In this document: positions 19,674 to 29,137 of the stretch, piece after piece
Layout: the number at the start of each line of letters is the position of its first letter
How positions within the stretch are numbered: the stretch's first letter is position 1
Source: Bartonella apihabitans
Lineage (GTDB): Bacteria; Pseudomonadota; Alphaproteobacteria; Rhizobiales; Rhizobiaceae
Direction of reading: 5' to 3'
NCBI RefSeq assembly: GCF_030758755.1
Contig: NZ_CP132387.1
Span: 558,001-622,000, forward strand
Length of the DNA stretch: 64,000 bases
Program-made: the position numbers and the translations under genes
The notes under the pieces: model-generated
What the model saw: the letters and a program-made list of their open reading frames with translations, nothing else
Told to the model about the DNA's origin: nothing
The model's database searches: none

Positions 19674-19937
19674 AAATCGTGCCTTTTTATAGAAGTTTAT
19701 CATGAAGGTAAGCATATTTTGTCGAAACGACAACCGGCTCGAAAAGAAATCTCTGTTCACGCACACCAATGTGAATGGGAAATAGCATTGGCTCAACCTT
19801 CAAAACGTTTATTTTGGCAGTAAGCTTGTATATGAATGAAGAAAATGTCTCGTGCAAAGCGTGCAAAGCAATTGGCAATTTTATTCGTTCAGTCTTATTG
19901 ACTGCCGGATAAATGCTTTACCGACAGGAGAAAACTC

Positions 19938-20900
19938 GTGGAAAAACAATCACCGGCTATTCCGGATGCCCCATCGGGGAATGTCATGCTCGGAATCTGG
20001 ATGAAGATTTTGTCGGTGGTCTGTTTTGTCGTTATGTACAGCTTTTTGAAATCGGCAAAAGGTGTTCCGGCAGGTGAATTAAGCTTCTTCCGGGCGTTTT
20101 TCGGCATTGTCCCGATCATCCTTTGGGTCATGTCATTAAAACAGCTTAAAACGGTTCTTTATACCAAAAACCTGACCGGACATGTTTTTCGGGGAATGTT
20201 CGGTACTTTTTCAATGCTATTCAGCTTTTATGCTTTGACCCTTCTACCGCTTCCTGAAACAGTTGCCATAGGTTATGGCGAACCGCTTATACTTGTTGTT
20301 CTATGTGCAATTTTTCTTCATGAAAAAGTTTATTTTTATCGTTGGAGTGCGGTTATTGTCGGCCTTATCGGTGTGTTGATCATTGTTTGGCCGCGTCTTA
20401 CCATTCTTGGTTCAGCAAATGCCGATGTCGGTGCTTCAATTGGTGCGCTTTCCGCTCTTGGAGCGGCAATTATGGCGGCCATTGCGATGTTGCTTGTCAG
20501 GAAACTCGTGTTTACCGAAAAGACAACAACAATCACCCTCTATTTCATGATAACGTCAAGCATTATATCGTTGATTACAGTTCCGTTCGGATGGGTTGTT
20601 CCGAATTTTTATCAAGCATCCATGCTTATTCTGGCCGGGCTTTTTGGTGGCATTGCACAAATTTTCATGACGCAGGCTTATCGCCATGCAGAACCTTCAA
20701 CGGTTGCACCTTTTGAATATACGTCAATGTTGTTAAGCCTTTTGAGCGGTTATTTCGTCTTTGATGAAGTTCCGACAATCGCAATGTTGTTCGGTGCATG
20801 CCTCGTCATCGGCTCGGGCATTTTCATTATCCTCAGAGAGTCCCATGTCATCGGGAAAAACCATACACGCCATCGTGCACTGTCCCATAAACACCGTTGA
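19938..20900 (+). CDS. EamA/DMT-family membrane transporter
   Basis: 320 residues starting at a GTG with an AGGAG ribosome site 8 bases ahead. About ten hydrophobic helices are arranged as two EamA repeats (about 20-155 and 165-300), the pattern of drug/metabolite transporters such as RhaT- and YdcZ-like exporters. The second repeat ends with the usual A-E-P-S-T-V-A-P-F-E-Y motif (about 253-263), typical of the family subgroup that exports amino acids or other small metabolites. Substrate cannot be read from sequence. It converges on the uracil-DNA glycosylase gene, with only 17 bases between stops. Confidence 0.85.
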   Translation: MEKQSPAIPDAPSGNVMLGIWMKILSVVCFVVMYSFLKSAKGVPAGELSFFRAFFGIVPIILWVMSLKQLKTVLYTKNLTGHVFRGMFGTFSMLFSFYALTLLPLPETVAIGYGEPLILVVLCAIFLHEKVYFYRWSAVIVGLIGVLIIVWPRLTILGSANADVGASIGALSALGAAIMAAIAMLLVRKLVFTEKTTTITLYFMITSSIISLITVPFGWVVPNFYQASMLILAGLFGGIAQIFMTQAYRHAEPSTVAPFEYTSMLLSLLSGYFVFDEVPTIAMLFGACLVIGSGIFIILRESHVIGKNHTRHRALSHKHR

Positions 20901-20917
20901 GAGCAAATCCGGAATGC

Positions 20918-21748
20918 TTAAACCGGCTGGTCAAGCGCATTGCGGATTTCCAGAAAATCTGCCCAGGCTAGTTTCTTCTGGCTCGGTGTTCGCAATAAAT
21001 AGGCCGGATGGAATGTCGGCATCACCGGAATAGTTTTGCCATTTTCCAAGTGATGCGAGAGCCATTGTCCTCTGGTGCGGATAATACCGTTTTTGACACC
21101 GGTTAGAACTTGCATAGCCTGCCCCAGAGCGACAAGAATTTTCGGTGCAGACAATTCTATCTGCCGTTCGATAAACGGGCGGCAAAGCTCGGTTTCCATC
21201 GGTGTCGGCGTACGGTTACCAGGTGGACGCCAAGGTATAGTATTCGCAATATAAACCTCTTCCCGTTTCAAGCCGATTGCCGCAAGAATACGGTTGAGCA
21301 ACATGCCGGAACGGCCAACGAAAGGAACTCCTTGCAAATCTTCTTCCCGTCCCGGAGCTTCACCAACGAGCATAAGCTTCGAATGTGGTGTGCCATCGGC
21401 AAAACAGGTATTTTTTGCTGTAAGTTTCAATGTGCATCCATTGAAAGATTTGAGCGCTTCGAAGAGCTCGTCAAGATTTTTGGCGTTGCGGGCAAGTTCA
21501 TGTGCTGTTGCAACCTGTCCTTCAACAGAAATGCGTTGAGGAGGAGCACGGCGGGGAGCAGGCCGAACATTTGTTTTGTCCGGAGGAACAGTTGTTTCAC
21601 GTGCGGCGGCGGTTACTTGTTTTATAATTTCCGCCGATTGTTTGAAACGGTCGATAGGTTTGTCATCAAGTGGCGTGTCAACGCCGGCTTCCGAATAGAA
21701 GCCAAGCAACTCTTCATATGAAATCGTGCCGTTTGAACGCTCTGACAT
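20918..21748 (-). CDS. Uracil-DNA glycosylase, family-4-like
   Basis: 276 residues from the ATG at 21748, preceded by AAAGG. The catalytic domain (about 85-270) has the family-4 motif 1 G-E-A-P-G-R-E-E-D-x-Q-G-x-P-F-V-G-R-S-G and the H-P-A-Y-L-L motif 2 near the C-terminus. It removes uracil from DNA in base excision repair. Canonical members hold a 4Fe-4S cluster through a C-x-x-C pair; here only the second Cys of that pair is present (N-G-C-T-L-K), so the cluster may be altered or absent, as in several alphaproteobacterial relatives. The first 80 residues are a variable, Pro/Arg-rich extension. A second uracil-DNA glycosylase of a different family lies at 57447-58145. Confidence 0.85.
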   Translation of the reverse strand: MSERSNGTISYEELLGFYSEAGVDTPLDDKPIDRFKQSAEIIKQVTAAARETTVPPDKTNVRPAPRRAPPQRISVEGQVATAHELARNAKNLDELFEALKSFNGCTLKLTAKNTCFADGTPHSKLMLVGEAPGREEDLQGVPFVGRSGMLLNRILAAIGLKREEVYIANTIPWRPPGNRTPTPMETELCRPFIERQIELSAPKILVALGQAMQVLTGVKNGIIRTRGQWLSHHLENGKTIPVMPTFHPAYLLRTPSQKKLAWADFLEIRNALDQPV

Positions 21749-22086
21749 TGTAACCTTTAGTCTTTCAAAACCAATGAATAGACCAAGCAATAGAGCTCTT
21801 CAAGACCGGATATCAGTTGGCCGATTGGCGGTTAGGTCAGGAGACAGGAAAGGGACACCCCCAAGTTTGAAATTCAGGCGAAAACTACCTCAAGCGAAGA
21901 CGCCGCATTCAAAATTTCTCCTGTTGCACGTTAATGGGAGAAAACTCGGCCAAGTCTGAGCCGAACCTTGAACGGTTCACAAATATTTTGTTTTTCAAAA
22001 AAGCAGGTGGAGTTTTTTCAATATTTCAATGCTTTAGAAAATAACAATGGAATATGAAGCTCTGATAAATCGCGCCACAAATTGAC

Positions 22087-23196
22087 TTACCAGAGAGGTT
22101 CGCCGTGTCTTGCCATTAAAAACTCTGCAGCCTGCAAAAGACGGCCATCCGGAGCAATATGACGAATGAACATTGATAGATCACGGCGCATCCGTTCGAT
22201 CGGGCAACGTTCAATGAAGGCTTCCATACCAAGCGATTTTTCGCAAAGGTTAAGGATTCTTACGCAGACATCCTCCATCTGGTCATGTGCGAGAAGGCTG
22301 GCCAAAACAGCATCGTCGACATTCTCCTTCGTCGGTTTGCGCGTTGCTTCTTCAACAAGACAAGCCGTTTTAAAAAGCATGGCAGAAGCTGCCAATGTTT
22401 CGGAACGTGCTTTTGCAAGGCGTGTTAGCTGGAAAGGATCGTCAAGCCGGTTTTTGCGAATAAGCATTTCGCGCCACGTGTCAATGATCGCTTCTGCACC
22501 GCCAAGATGAGCGACACTATGGCGCCAGACGCCACCTATATAGTGGGGTTCCTGATGAAAATCTCCCGGTTGTCCAAAAAGATTGCCTTCTTTAATTTCC
22601 AAATCGGAAAAATCGAACGAACCGGTCAGTGTCGGACGCATACCGGAAGCATCCCAATATTCGATATTTTGTCGTGAGGTGTCGGTGACATCTACCACAG
22701 CGAGTTGATCGGCATCTCTTTCATCTTTTCGAAGACGTATAATTGCCAATTCAACCATTCCCAATCCGGTTACCAGACGTTTTTCCCCATGGAGCCTGAT
22801 TTTTCCGTTCGGCAAAGTGGTAAATCTTAAAGGTTGATTGAGACTGGCACCCCAAACTCCCAGAAGCGCGCCTTCCTTGACCTTGGAAAAAATGGTTTTT
22901 CTTAAACGGTTATGGGCAAAAAGCTCGATAAGACGCACAGCATGAAGATGCCCTTCGAAAAGGCGTGCGAGCGACAGATTGGCTTTGCCAAGCCTGCGTA
23001 AAAAATCGAATGAGGCTTTGGTTTCATTTTCATTTTTTGTCAAAGCCCAATTGCTGCCGCCAAGTTTTTTGGGGAGACAAGCACGAAGTGCGCCACTTTC
23101 ATTCAACCGTTGCAAGTCGACCGTCAGCCCATATTCTTCTACATGATCGGCACTCTCCGAAATGAGATCGAACAGGGCTTTATTATCCGTGGACAT
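22087..23196 (-). CDS. Acyl-CoA dehydrogenase family protein
   Basis: 369 residues from the ATG at 23196 (GGAAA ahead of it; in-frame upstream codons would add six residues). The layout fits the acyl-CoA dehydrogenase fold: a helical N-terminal domain, a beta domain around W-G-A-S-L-N-Q-P-L-R-F, and a helical C-terminal domain. The usual catalytic Glu region is not clearly recognisable, and the sequence looks closer to the flavin-dependent oxidoreductase/monooxygenase branch of the superfamily than to fatty-acid oxidation enzymes. No fad genes are nearby. FAD binding is likely; substrate unknown. Confidence 0.7.
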   Translation of the reverse strand: MSTDNKALFDLISESADHVEEYGLTVDLQRLNESGALRACLPKKLGGSNWALTKNENETKASFDFLRRLGKANLSLARLFEGHLHAVRLIELFAHNRLRKTIFSKVKEGALLGVWGASLNQPLRFTTLPNGKIRLHGEKRLVTGLGMVELAIIRLRKDERDADQLAVVDVTDTSRQNIEYWDASGMRPTLTGSFDFSDLEIKEGNLFGQPGDFHQEPHYIGGVWRHSVAHLGGAEAIIDTWREMLIRKNRLDDPFQLTRLAKARSETLAASAMLFKTACLVEEATRKPTKENVDDAVLASLLAHDQMEDVCVRILNLCEKSLGMEAFIERCPIERMRRDLSMFIRHIAPDGRLLQAAEFLMARHGEPLW

Positions 23197-23369
23197 AGGC
23201 GTTTCCATAAACATTTCAGAAAATCCGTCAGCAAAAAATGCTCGGAAGTTAAAATGCGCAAAGGCTGAAGAAATTCAAAAACAAAAAGGAAAAAGGGTCA
23301 TTGGTCCAAATTTGGCGTTGTTTTTCTTAGAGGTTCATGGAAATGCCGGAATTTGGCAATTTGGTTGTA

Positions 23370-24386
23370 TCAAAACCGGTCATAAGTGAAGCTGAGTTCA
23401 GCAAGTACCGGCAGGTGATCGGAACCGAAAAAAGCAAGACGTTTGACGCTTATAGGTTTGATGTCCTTGGAAAGCAGAATCTGGTCAATAGGGAGACCCA
23501 AATAAGGCCGTAAAAGAGCCGGAAAACTATATGAGAGCCATGTTGGACCGATGCCGGAAATGTGCCGTGTAGCGGTTAGTCTTTCCATTCTGGAAACGGT
23601 ATTGCTCCATGTTACGCTATTGAAGTCGCCTGCAACAATCCGTTGCGGAACTTTGTGCTCGAAATCGGTTCTGAACGCACCGTTTTCCAGTTCATCTAAT
23701 TGCAAATTCTGCCCGAATGGCCATGGCCAGGCAAGATGAGCGGAGACAATTTCAAGCGGAGGATGATCTGGTTTGTCTGACTGTAATTTTATTTTTGCGA
23801 CATAACCATGGGTGGTTGTCGCATCGTAACAGGTAACAATAGGAGAATTGGTAAAACCGTAGCGGGATAAAAACCTGTCTGAGAGGATAACGCCTGTTGC
23901 ACCTGCGCGGTCATTGTCGGCCACGCAACCGATAATCGTCAAATTGTTGTTTTGAAAAAATTCGCGCCATTTTGCGGAAGCTTCTTGCACCGTGATAATA
24001 TCAGGCTTTTCTTTTTCTATGAGAGTCAGGAATTTTTTCGGAGTTTGATTGTCAAAGCGTAAATTGGCTTGCAACAGTTTGACAGTCGAGCTTTTTAGCA
24101 ACTCGGGGTTTGGTGAAACGCCGCCATCATTCAAGCTTAAACTGATAAGGACAGCCGCGAATATTATCGGAAAAACAGCTTTTTGCCGAAGTTTTGTGAA
24201 AATAAGAGGAAAAGCCAGTAAAATAGTAAAAAATGCGAGTGGAATGCGAATATCGGAAAGTGAATCAAAAAACGGATGAAAAGCTGTGAATAAACTCGCA
24301 AATAACGGCAAAGTCGACAAAACGACGACAATAAACCAAACGAAGGTAAGAGGCTGACAAACGGATTTTCCGGAATGTTTATCCAT
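23370..24386 (-). CDS. Membrane-anchored endonuclease/exonuclease/phosphatase (EEP) domain protein
   Basis: 338 residues. Three hydrophobic segments within residues 12-95 are followed by a DNase I-like EEP domain. Metal and catalytic residues are recognisable: an N near L-Q-A-N-L-R-F, Glu in V-Q-E-A-S, H in S-A-H-L-A-W, G-D-F-N-S-V and the terminal G-S-D-H-L-P-V. Such proteins are often annotated as endonucleases but the membrane-anchored type may act on phospholipids or sugar phosphates at the membrane. The catalytic domain probably faces the periplasm. A small membrane peptide gene follows 36 bases upstream on the same strand. Confidence 0.8.
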   Translation of the reverse strand: MDKHSGKSVCQPLTFVWFIVVVLSTLPLFASLFTAFHPFFDSLSDIRIPLAFFTILLAFPLIFTKLRQKAVFPIIFAAVLISLSLNDGGVSPNPELLKSSTVKLLQANLRFDNQTPKKFLTLIEKEKPDIITVQEASAKWREFFQNNNLTIIGCVADNDRAGATGVILSDRFLSRYGFTNSPIVTCYDATTTHGYVAKIKLQSDKPDHPPLEIVSAHLAWPWPFGQNLQLDELENGAFRTDFEHKVPQRIVAGDFNSVTWSNTVSRMERLTATRHISGIGPTWLSYSFPALLRPYLGLPIDQILLSKDIKPISVKRLAFFGSDHLPVLAELSFTYDRF

Positions 24387-24422
24387 TTTGGTTGCCGTCT
24401 AAAATGCGGCACAAGCCAACCA

Positions 24423-24563
24423 TTAATTCGTCGATTGACTTGTCAGGGGAGCAAAAATCGGCTTTGCATAGGCCGGAGTTTTGGCATGGAACAAAGCAAA
24501 TGCGCCTAGAACCGCCACAAAAACCAAAGTCAAAAACAATATAGAAAAGCGACGAATTAGCAT
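24423..24563 (-). CDS. Small membrane or secreted peptide, 46 residues
   Basis: Begins M-L-I-R-R-F-S-I and has one hydrophobic segment (about 7-27) followed by H-A-K-T-P-A-Y-A-K-P, so it may be a signal peptide with an A-Y-A cleavage site or a single-span anchor. A good ribosome site (aagggagcc) lies 5 bases ahead of the ATG. It is co-directional with, and 36 bases upstream of, the EEP gene, so both may share a transcript. No family recognised. The coding call rests on the ribosome site and the organised N-terminus only. Confidence 0.5.
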   Translation of the reverse strand: MLIRRFSILFLTLVFVAVLGAFALFHAKTPAYAKPIFAPLTSQSTN

Positions 24564-24863
24564 AATTTGGCTCCCTTCGTTAACCATATTGCATAAATTA
24601 TTTCATTTGAAACTAGTTATCTTTCATGAGGAAGCAAGATTTATTATCATATTAACTGTTTTGCTGCCTCAAGAAATACCGGTTACTGATATCGTATTGA
24701 TTATAAAATACGTGGCGTTGGTTCCAAAAGGAACTATCCCTTTTTATCGCTTCATATCGCCAAAGGCCTGAAATTTTGGCTGTAAACAAGTGAAGTCGGG
24801 TTGGACACTTTTTATGTGAACTGTCCCGAAAAAAACGTCTAACAAATACTCATATGATCTGGC

Positions 24864-24892
24864 ACACATAGTTGATAAAATTGACTATGTGT
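24864..24892. repeat. Inverted repeat at the end of the macro-domain gene
   Basis: Nine-base arms (acacatagt and actatgtgt) flank an 11-base loop and end on the first base of the macro gene's stop codon. No T-run follows on the minus strand. It may be a transcript-end hairpin or a binding site. Confidence 0.45.
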
Positions 24893-25416
24893 CATGGCAA
24901 AGCGTGAAGCAGATCAACGTAGATATCCATCATATCTTTCGAAAAACAACAAAAAATGACCCTTTGAGGAAAGTCGCTCTTTTTTAAAAATTGAGTAGTG
25001 GTGGAAATAGCAATTTTTGCTGCTTCTCTGTGAGGATAACCATAGACACCGGCAGAAATTGCCGGAAATGCGATTGATTGGAATTGCTTATTTTTCGCAA
25101 TCGCAAGTGAATTCTCGTAACATGATTGCAGCTTTTCTGCTTCATGGTCGACGCCGCCATACCAGATCGGTCCGACTGTGTGGATAATGTAGCGGGCGGG
25201 CAGGCGATAACCTTTTGTGAGCTTTGCTTCACCTGTTTTGCAACCATTAAGCGCCTTGCATTCGGTAAGCAGTTCGGGGCCGGCAGCCTTATGGATTGCG
25301 CCATCCACTCCGCCGCCGCCAAGAAGAGTTGTATTGGCCGCATTGACAATGGCATCGACATCAAGCGTGGTAATATCACCACAAATGACAGAAATACGGT
25401 TTTTGTCTATCATCAA
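24892..25416 (-). CDS. Macro-domain protein, O-acetyl-ADP-ribose deacetylase (YmdB-like)
   Basis: 174 residues forming a single macro domain. Signature parts are G-D-I-T-x-L-x-V-D-A-I-V-N-A-A-N near residues 13-28, the G-G-G-G-V-D-G-A-I-H loop (33-42) and A-I-S-A-G-V-Y-G-Y-P near residues 118-127. YmdB-type enzymes bind ADP-ribose and remove acetyl or ADP-ribosyl groups; in E. coli YmdB also modulates RNase III. Two ATG codons stand together at the start. The gene is followed by an inverted repeat that overlaps the stop. It is separated from thiD by 135 bases and is probably an independent unit or the end of the thiamine transcript. Confidence 0.92.
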   Translation of the reverse strand: MMIDKNRISVICGDITTLDVDAIVNAANTTLLGGGGVDGAIHKAAGPELLTECKALNGCKTGEAKLTKGYRLPARYIIHTVGPIWYGGVDHEAEKLQSCYENSLAIAKNKQFQSIAFPAISAGVYGYPHREAAKIAISTTTQFLKKSDFPQRVIFCCFSKDMMDIYVDLLHALP

Positions 25417-25551
25417 CGATTTCCCCTTCGTTTAGAAATATCGATTGCTTTAATTGTGATCCATTTCAAGCGAAGTGGAAATAGCCAAAAAGCACTGGAA
25501 AAATCATTAAAAACGAGCCCACCAACTCGTGAGGTGATTGAGAAGACCTGC

Positions 25552-26307
25552 TCAACTTTTTGAAAAAGAAGCGGCACGTTCCCGCAATAATTGATAGACA
25601 TAGTTTTTGGCGGTTTCGACCGCATATTCCAATGATTTACCTTTGGCGATCCCGCAGGCGATGGCCGTTGATAAGGTACATCCTGTTCCTCGCATCGTTG
25701 CATTGAGACGTGAATTCGAAAAATTGGTGGTACGGGAAGAGGAAACAAGACTGTCGATTGCAATATCTCCCGTTTCATGCCCGCCTTTTGCGAGAACATA
25801 TTTGGAGCCGGAGGCTAATAGTTTTTTTGCTTGCTCGATCGTTTGGGTATGATTTTGAGAAGGGGGCTCTCCGGTCAAAGCAGCAAGCTCGGGAATATTG
25901 GGCGTGACAAGATAACAATATTTCAACAGCTTTTCTTTGATGACTGCTACTGTTTTGTCGTCTGCAAGGACACCGCCCGATGAAGCGCGAATGACCGGAT
26001 CAAGTATAACTGGAATGTCTGAAAAATTGTCAAGAACGCTACAAATTGCCTCGACAATTTCAGGTGATCCCGTCATTCCCACTTTAATAGCCGAAATTTT
26101 ATCCGACCGGAGTGCGGCCAACATTTGCCCGCGGATAATGTCACCATTCATCGGCAGCTTTGTTTCGACATGGTGGTCATCCTGCACATTGACGGAAGTG
26201 ACAGCAAGCCCTGTTTTGACCGAAAAATGGCTTGCTGTTTCAATATCACGGACGATGCCCGCACCACCCGTTGGATCGGTTCCGGCAATGATGAGTATTT
26301 TGGGCAT
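25552..26307 (-). CDS. thiD: Hydroxymethylpyrimidine (phosphate) kinase ThiD
   Basis: 251 residues from the ATG at 26307, which overlaps the thiE stop as TGATG and gives the family N-terminus [17 protein letters not shown]. ThiD phosphorylates HMP and then HMP-P for coupling by ThiE. Ribokinase-fold motifs are present: the G-G-A-G-I substrate loop, D-P-V-I-R-A-S-S-G near the middle, T-P-N-I-P-E, and the G-T-G-C-T-L-S-T-A-I anion-hole motif near residues 205-215. It is the last gene of thiO-thiS-thiG-thiE-thiD, probably translationally coupled to thiE. Confidence 0.95.
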   Translation of the reverse strand: MPKILIIAGTDPTGGAGIVRDIETASHFSVKTGLAVTSVNVQDDHHVETKLPMNGDIIRGQMLAALRSDKISAIKVGMTGSPEIVEAICSVLDNFSDIPVILDPVIRASSGGVLADDKTVAVIKEKLLKYCYLVTPNIPELAALTGEPPSQNHTQTIEQAKKLLASGSKYVLAKGGHETGDIAIDSLVSSSRTTNFSNSRLNATMRGTGCTLSTAIACGIAKGKSLEYAVETAKNYVYQLLRERAASFSKS

Positions 26308-26915
26308 CAGCGCCATTTTTGTGTAGCTTCCAACCATTGTTTTACACGGTCTTCGGGATTTTTATTCAAGGCAATATCGGTTACCACAGCAGCGCTATCG
26401 GCACCGGCTTCCAATACAGCCTTGGCACGTTCCGGATTCAATCCACCAATTGCAACCAGAGGAAGATCACCAACGAGCTTTTTCCAGCGGGTCACTTTTT
26501 CCAACCCCTGAGGTTGCCACTTCATCTTTTTCAATATGGTTTGATAAACAGGCCCTAAAGCGACATAATCCGGCTTGGCTTCAAGCGCTTTATTGAGCTC
26601 GCTTGCATCATGCGTACTGACACCGAGTTTCAATCCTGCTTTCTTTATTTTGTCGACATTCGCATCGACAAGATCTTCCTGTCCGAGGTGAATAAAATCA
26701 CATTTTTCCTCGATTGCCGCTTTCCAATAATCATTGATAATCAACTGACAATGAAATTGTTTGCAAACAAGTTTTGCTCTCTGGATGTGCTGGTGGAGAA
26801 CCTCTAAAGGCACGTTTTTCATGCGCAATTGCACCAGTTTAACGCCAAGCGGTATCAGTTTCTCGATCCAGTCTGCGCTGTCAACGATAAGATAAAAGGG
26901 GTCTAATTTGATCAA
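26307..26915 (-). CDS. thiE: Thiamine-phosphate synthase ThiE
   Basis: 202 residues, a TIM-barrel enzyme joining HMP-PP to the thiazole phosphate to make thiamine phosphate. Visible motifs: Q-L-R-M-K near residue 30, I-I-N-D-Y in strand 2, H-L-G-Q-E-D-L near residue 75, G-V-S-T-H-D, V-A-L-G-P-V-Y and the phosphate-binding A-I-G-G-L near residue 155. It overlaps thiG upstream by 4 bases and thiD downstream by 3 bases, so the operon is tightly coupled. Slightly short but complete. Confidence 0.94.
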   Translation of the reverse strand: MIKLDPFYLIVDSADWIEKLIPLGVKLVQLRMKNVPLEVLHQHIQRAKLVCKQFHCQLIINDYWKAAIEEKCDFIHLGQEDLVDANVDKIKKAGLKLGVSTHDASELNKALEAKPDYVALGPVYQTILKKMKWQPQGLEKVTRWKKLVGDLPLVAIGGLNPERAKAVLEAGADSAAVVTDIALNKNPEDRVKQWLEATQKWR

Positions 26916-27691
26916 AATACTGCCTTTCCAAACACCGGTGTTGAAGGAACAGCAACATCTCGTGGCTCCAACATTCCGGCTTTATATGCACTTTGTCCGG
27001 CTTTTATAGCATGTGCAAACGCCTCCGCCATCAATACCGGATCACCAGCCTTGGCGACAGCCGTGTTGAGCAATACACCGTCATAACCAAGTTCCATGGC
27101 TATTGCCGCATGCGACGGGCGACCAATTCCGGCATCCACAATCAAAGAAAGCTCGGGAAAATTGGCGCGGATTGTACGCAAGCCATCAACATCTCTCGGT
27201 CCTTTTGCCGATCCGATAGGGGCACACCAAGGCATAATCACACGACATCCTGCATCAGCGAGCTTTTCTGCGACAATGAGGTCATCTGTCGTATAAGGAA
27301 AGACTTGAAATCCATCTTCGTTAAGAATGCGGGCAGCTTCAACCAGAGCAAAAACATCCGGTTGCAGCGTGTCGGCATTGCCGATGACTTCCAGTTTAAT
27401 CCAGGGCGTTTTGAAAATGTCGCGCGCCATATGCGCCGTTGTGACAGCTTCTTTCACTGTAAAGCATCCGGCAGTGTTAGGAAGAATGGATACACCGAGG
27501 GATTTTATAAGGGAAAAAAATTGCCCTCCTTGTTTTCCGCCTGCCGTTTCACGACGCAGAGATAATGTTACAATCTCTGTATGGGACGCACGAATTGCAT
27601 CTTCAAAAATTTTGGGCGATGGATATTGCGCCGTTCCCAACAGAAGATGGGATGAAAATTTTTTATCATAAAGTTCAAGCAACTTGCTCAA
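26912..27691 (-). CDS. thiG: Thiazole synthase ThiG
   Basis: 259 residues. ThiG forms the thiazole ring from deoxyxylulose phosphate, ThiS thiocarboxylate and dehydroglycine. It has the family start ([13 protein letters not shown]) and the Schiff-base lysine in W-I-K-L-E-V-I-G-N (about residue 98), plus M-P-W-C-A-P-I-G-S and [10 protein letters not shown] phosphate-binding segments. It overlaps thiS by 4 bases at its start and thiE by 4 bases at its end. Together with ThiO in the same operon, the aerobic glycine-oxidase route to dehydroglycine is implied. Confidence 0.96.
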   Translation of the reverse strand: MSKLLELYDKKFSSHLLLGTAQYPSPKIFEDAIRASHTEIVTLSLRRETAGGKQGGQFFSLIKSLGVSILPNTAGCFTVKEAVTTAHMARDIFKTPWIKLEVIGNADTLQPDVFALVEAARILNEDGFQVFPYTTDDLIVAEKLADAGCRVIMPWCAPIGSAKGPRDVDGLRTIRANFPELSLIVDAGIGRPSHAAIAMELGYDGVLLNTAVAKAGDPVLMAEAFAHAIKAGQSAYKAGMLEPRDVAVPSTPVFGKAVF

Positions 27692-27885
27692 CCTCCCTGC
27701 ATAGGGCTTAGAATTTCTATTCTATCACCGTTATTTAATTTGAAATCTTCGCGCTCGCTTTCACTAACAAGCTCGGCATTGACGGCTGTCGCCAGCCAAT
27801 CGCCTTCATAATCAAGTTCGTTCAAAAAGGCCGAAAGCGTTTCAGCGGCAACCTGTTTTTCTTCGCCATTCACGAATAACTGCAT
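27688..27885 (-). CDS. thiS: Sulfur carrier protein ThiS
   Basis: 65-residue ubiquitin-like protein. It begins M-Q-L-F-V-N-G-E and ends in the required Gly-Gly (S-P-M-Q-G-G), which is adenylated and converted to thiocarboxylate to give sulfur to ThiG. It lies 5 bases after thiO and overlaps thiG by 4 bases. Confidence 0.96.
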   Translation of the reverse strand: MQLFVNGEEKQVAAETLSAFLNELDYEGDWLATAVNAELVSESEREDFKLNNGDRIEILSPMQGG

Positions 27886-27890
27886 TTTAA

Positions 27891-28862
27891 TCAGCCCATC
27901 ACAATTTCAGTCACCTGACGGGCCATCTCGGGCGAGATGAGGTATCCGTGGCGGTGCATTCCGTTGACATAAATGTGGTTGCCGTCCTGTTTTACTCGCG
28001 GAAAATTATCCTCATAGGCAGGGCGAACGCCAACGCCGATTTCCACAATATCGGCCTCGCCGAAGGAGGGGTGAATAGTGTAGGCGGCATTCAGAAAATC
28101 CATCATCGAATGGGCTGTAATCGGCCTGTCATCATTGCTTTCGATCATGGTTGCGCCGATCATAAAAATTCCGTTGTCTCTGGGCACAATATAAAGCGGA
28201 ATTCGCGGGTGAACGAGCCTGATCGGTCTTGAAAAGGAAATTTCGGTATTGTGTACAAGCAACATTTCACCACGAACGCCACGCATGTCTTTATCCTGCC
28301 CAAGACGGGCGATACCTGTTGCATCGACGATAAAATCAAAACCGTCTTCACTTGCTCCAACGTTAACAAAATGCGCATTCATATCTGCCAATTTTTGTTT
28401 CAAAGCCAACAAGGCTTTGCGAGGATCAATATGGCCTTCCGTTTCGTAAAACAAACCGCGGTTGAAACGCCCGGCAAGATCGGGCTCCAATTTTGCGATT
28501 TCGTCTCCATCAATTATGCGATGCCCGCCGGTGCGTTGCGAAAAACGGTTCAATTCTGCACCATCTCTTTGAGGCGCAACAACCAGAGTACCATTATGTT
28601 TTACAAGATCGGGGAGAGTTCTGGCCCACCATTTCATTGTCTGTAACCCCAGTTCTTCAACGCGTGCTTCGGCACTTTCGCGTTCGCAATAGGGGGCAAG
28701 CATCCCGCCAGCATACCAGCTTGCAGCTCCACGGGGAGAATCAGCCGGAGCCGAGATCGTTATTTCTGCTCCCGCTTTTGCTAACATATAAGCGCTGGTC
28801 AAGCCCGCAACGCCACATCCTCTGACAAGTATTTTCTTGTTCGTTTTTTGCATTCGCATCAT
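27891..28862 (-). CDS. thiO: Glycine oxidase ThiO (FAD-dependent)
   Basis: About 323 residues. Several starts are possible (TTG at 28868, ATG at 28862, 28859 and 28853), none with a strong ribosome site; the FAD-binding segment I-L-V-R-G-C-G-V-A-G-L-T-S-A-Y begins soon after. It oxidises glycine to the imine used by ThiG. The dinucleotide-binding G-x-G-x-x-G is G-C-G-V-A-G; later come I-D-P-R-K-A and the C-terminal N-G-M-H-R-H-G-Y-L-I-S-P FAD motif characteristic of ThiO. It is first in the operon and directly controlled by the TPP riboswitch upstream. Confidence 0.93.
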   Translation of the reverse strand: MMRMQKTNKKILVRGCGVAGLTSAYMLAKAGAEITISAPADSPRGAASWYAGGMLAPYCERESAEARVEELGLQTMKWWARTLPDLVKHNGTLVVAPQRDGAELNRFSQRTGGHRIIDGDEIAKLEPDLAGRFNRGLFYETEGHIDPRKALLALKQKLADMNAHFVNVGASEDGFDFIVDATGIARLGQDKDMRGVRGEMLLVHNTEISFSRPIRLVHPRIPLYIVPRDNGIFMIGATMIESNDDRPITAHSMMDFLNAAYTIHPSFGEADIVEIGVGVRPAYEDNFPRVKQDGNHIYVNGMHRHGYLISPEMARQVTEIVMG

Positions 28863-28919
28863 CCACAATCAATTCAGGTTGCAAGAAGAATTTGCAATCC
28901 CGTTAAGCCGGAATGAACC

Positions 28920-28960
28920 AGTTGTGTGATATCAAGAATGAGAATTCTTGGAACACAACT
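28920..28960 (-). promoter_or_regulatory. Hairpin between TPP aptamer and thiO, possible expression platform
   Basis: Nested arms agttgtgt/acacaact and caagaat/attcttg form a long stem about 60-100 bases ahead of thiO. No T-run follows, so translational or Rho-linked control is more likely than intrinsic termination. The role is inferred from position. Confidence 0.4.
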
Positions 28961-29028
28961 TAAAACCGGATCGGAATGATTGAAAATCAAATGACTGCTG
29001 TTCGTCGAGCAGGTCAAACATAAACACC

Positions 29029-29137
29029 ATCCCTCCGCCAGTCCTAACTGGTTCAGGTTCAATGGGTCACTGTAAAGATCAGACGTTAATCATTCCCGAT
29101 ACAGACTCTCAGCCCCGAAAGGCTCCCCAAGGTTGGT
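29029..29137 (-). ncRNA. TPP riboswitch (THI element) of the thi operon
   Basis: Reading the minus strand, the conserved THI elements occur in order: GGGGAGCC, GGGGCTGAGAG, TGACCCATTGAACCTGA, CCAGTTAGGACTGGCG and AGGGA. This is the complete aptamer that binds thiamine pyrophosphate and lowers expression of the thiamine genes downstream. It lies about 170 bases before thiO. Confidence 0.97.

Noticed and set aside
20900..20950. Terminator between the convergent EamA and uracil-DNA glycosylase genes
   Set aside because: The 17-base gap has no stem with a T-run that I could define.
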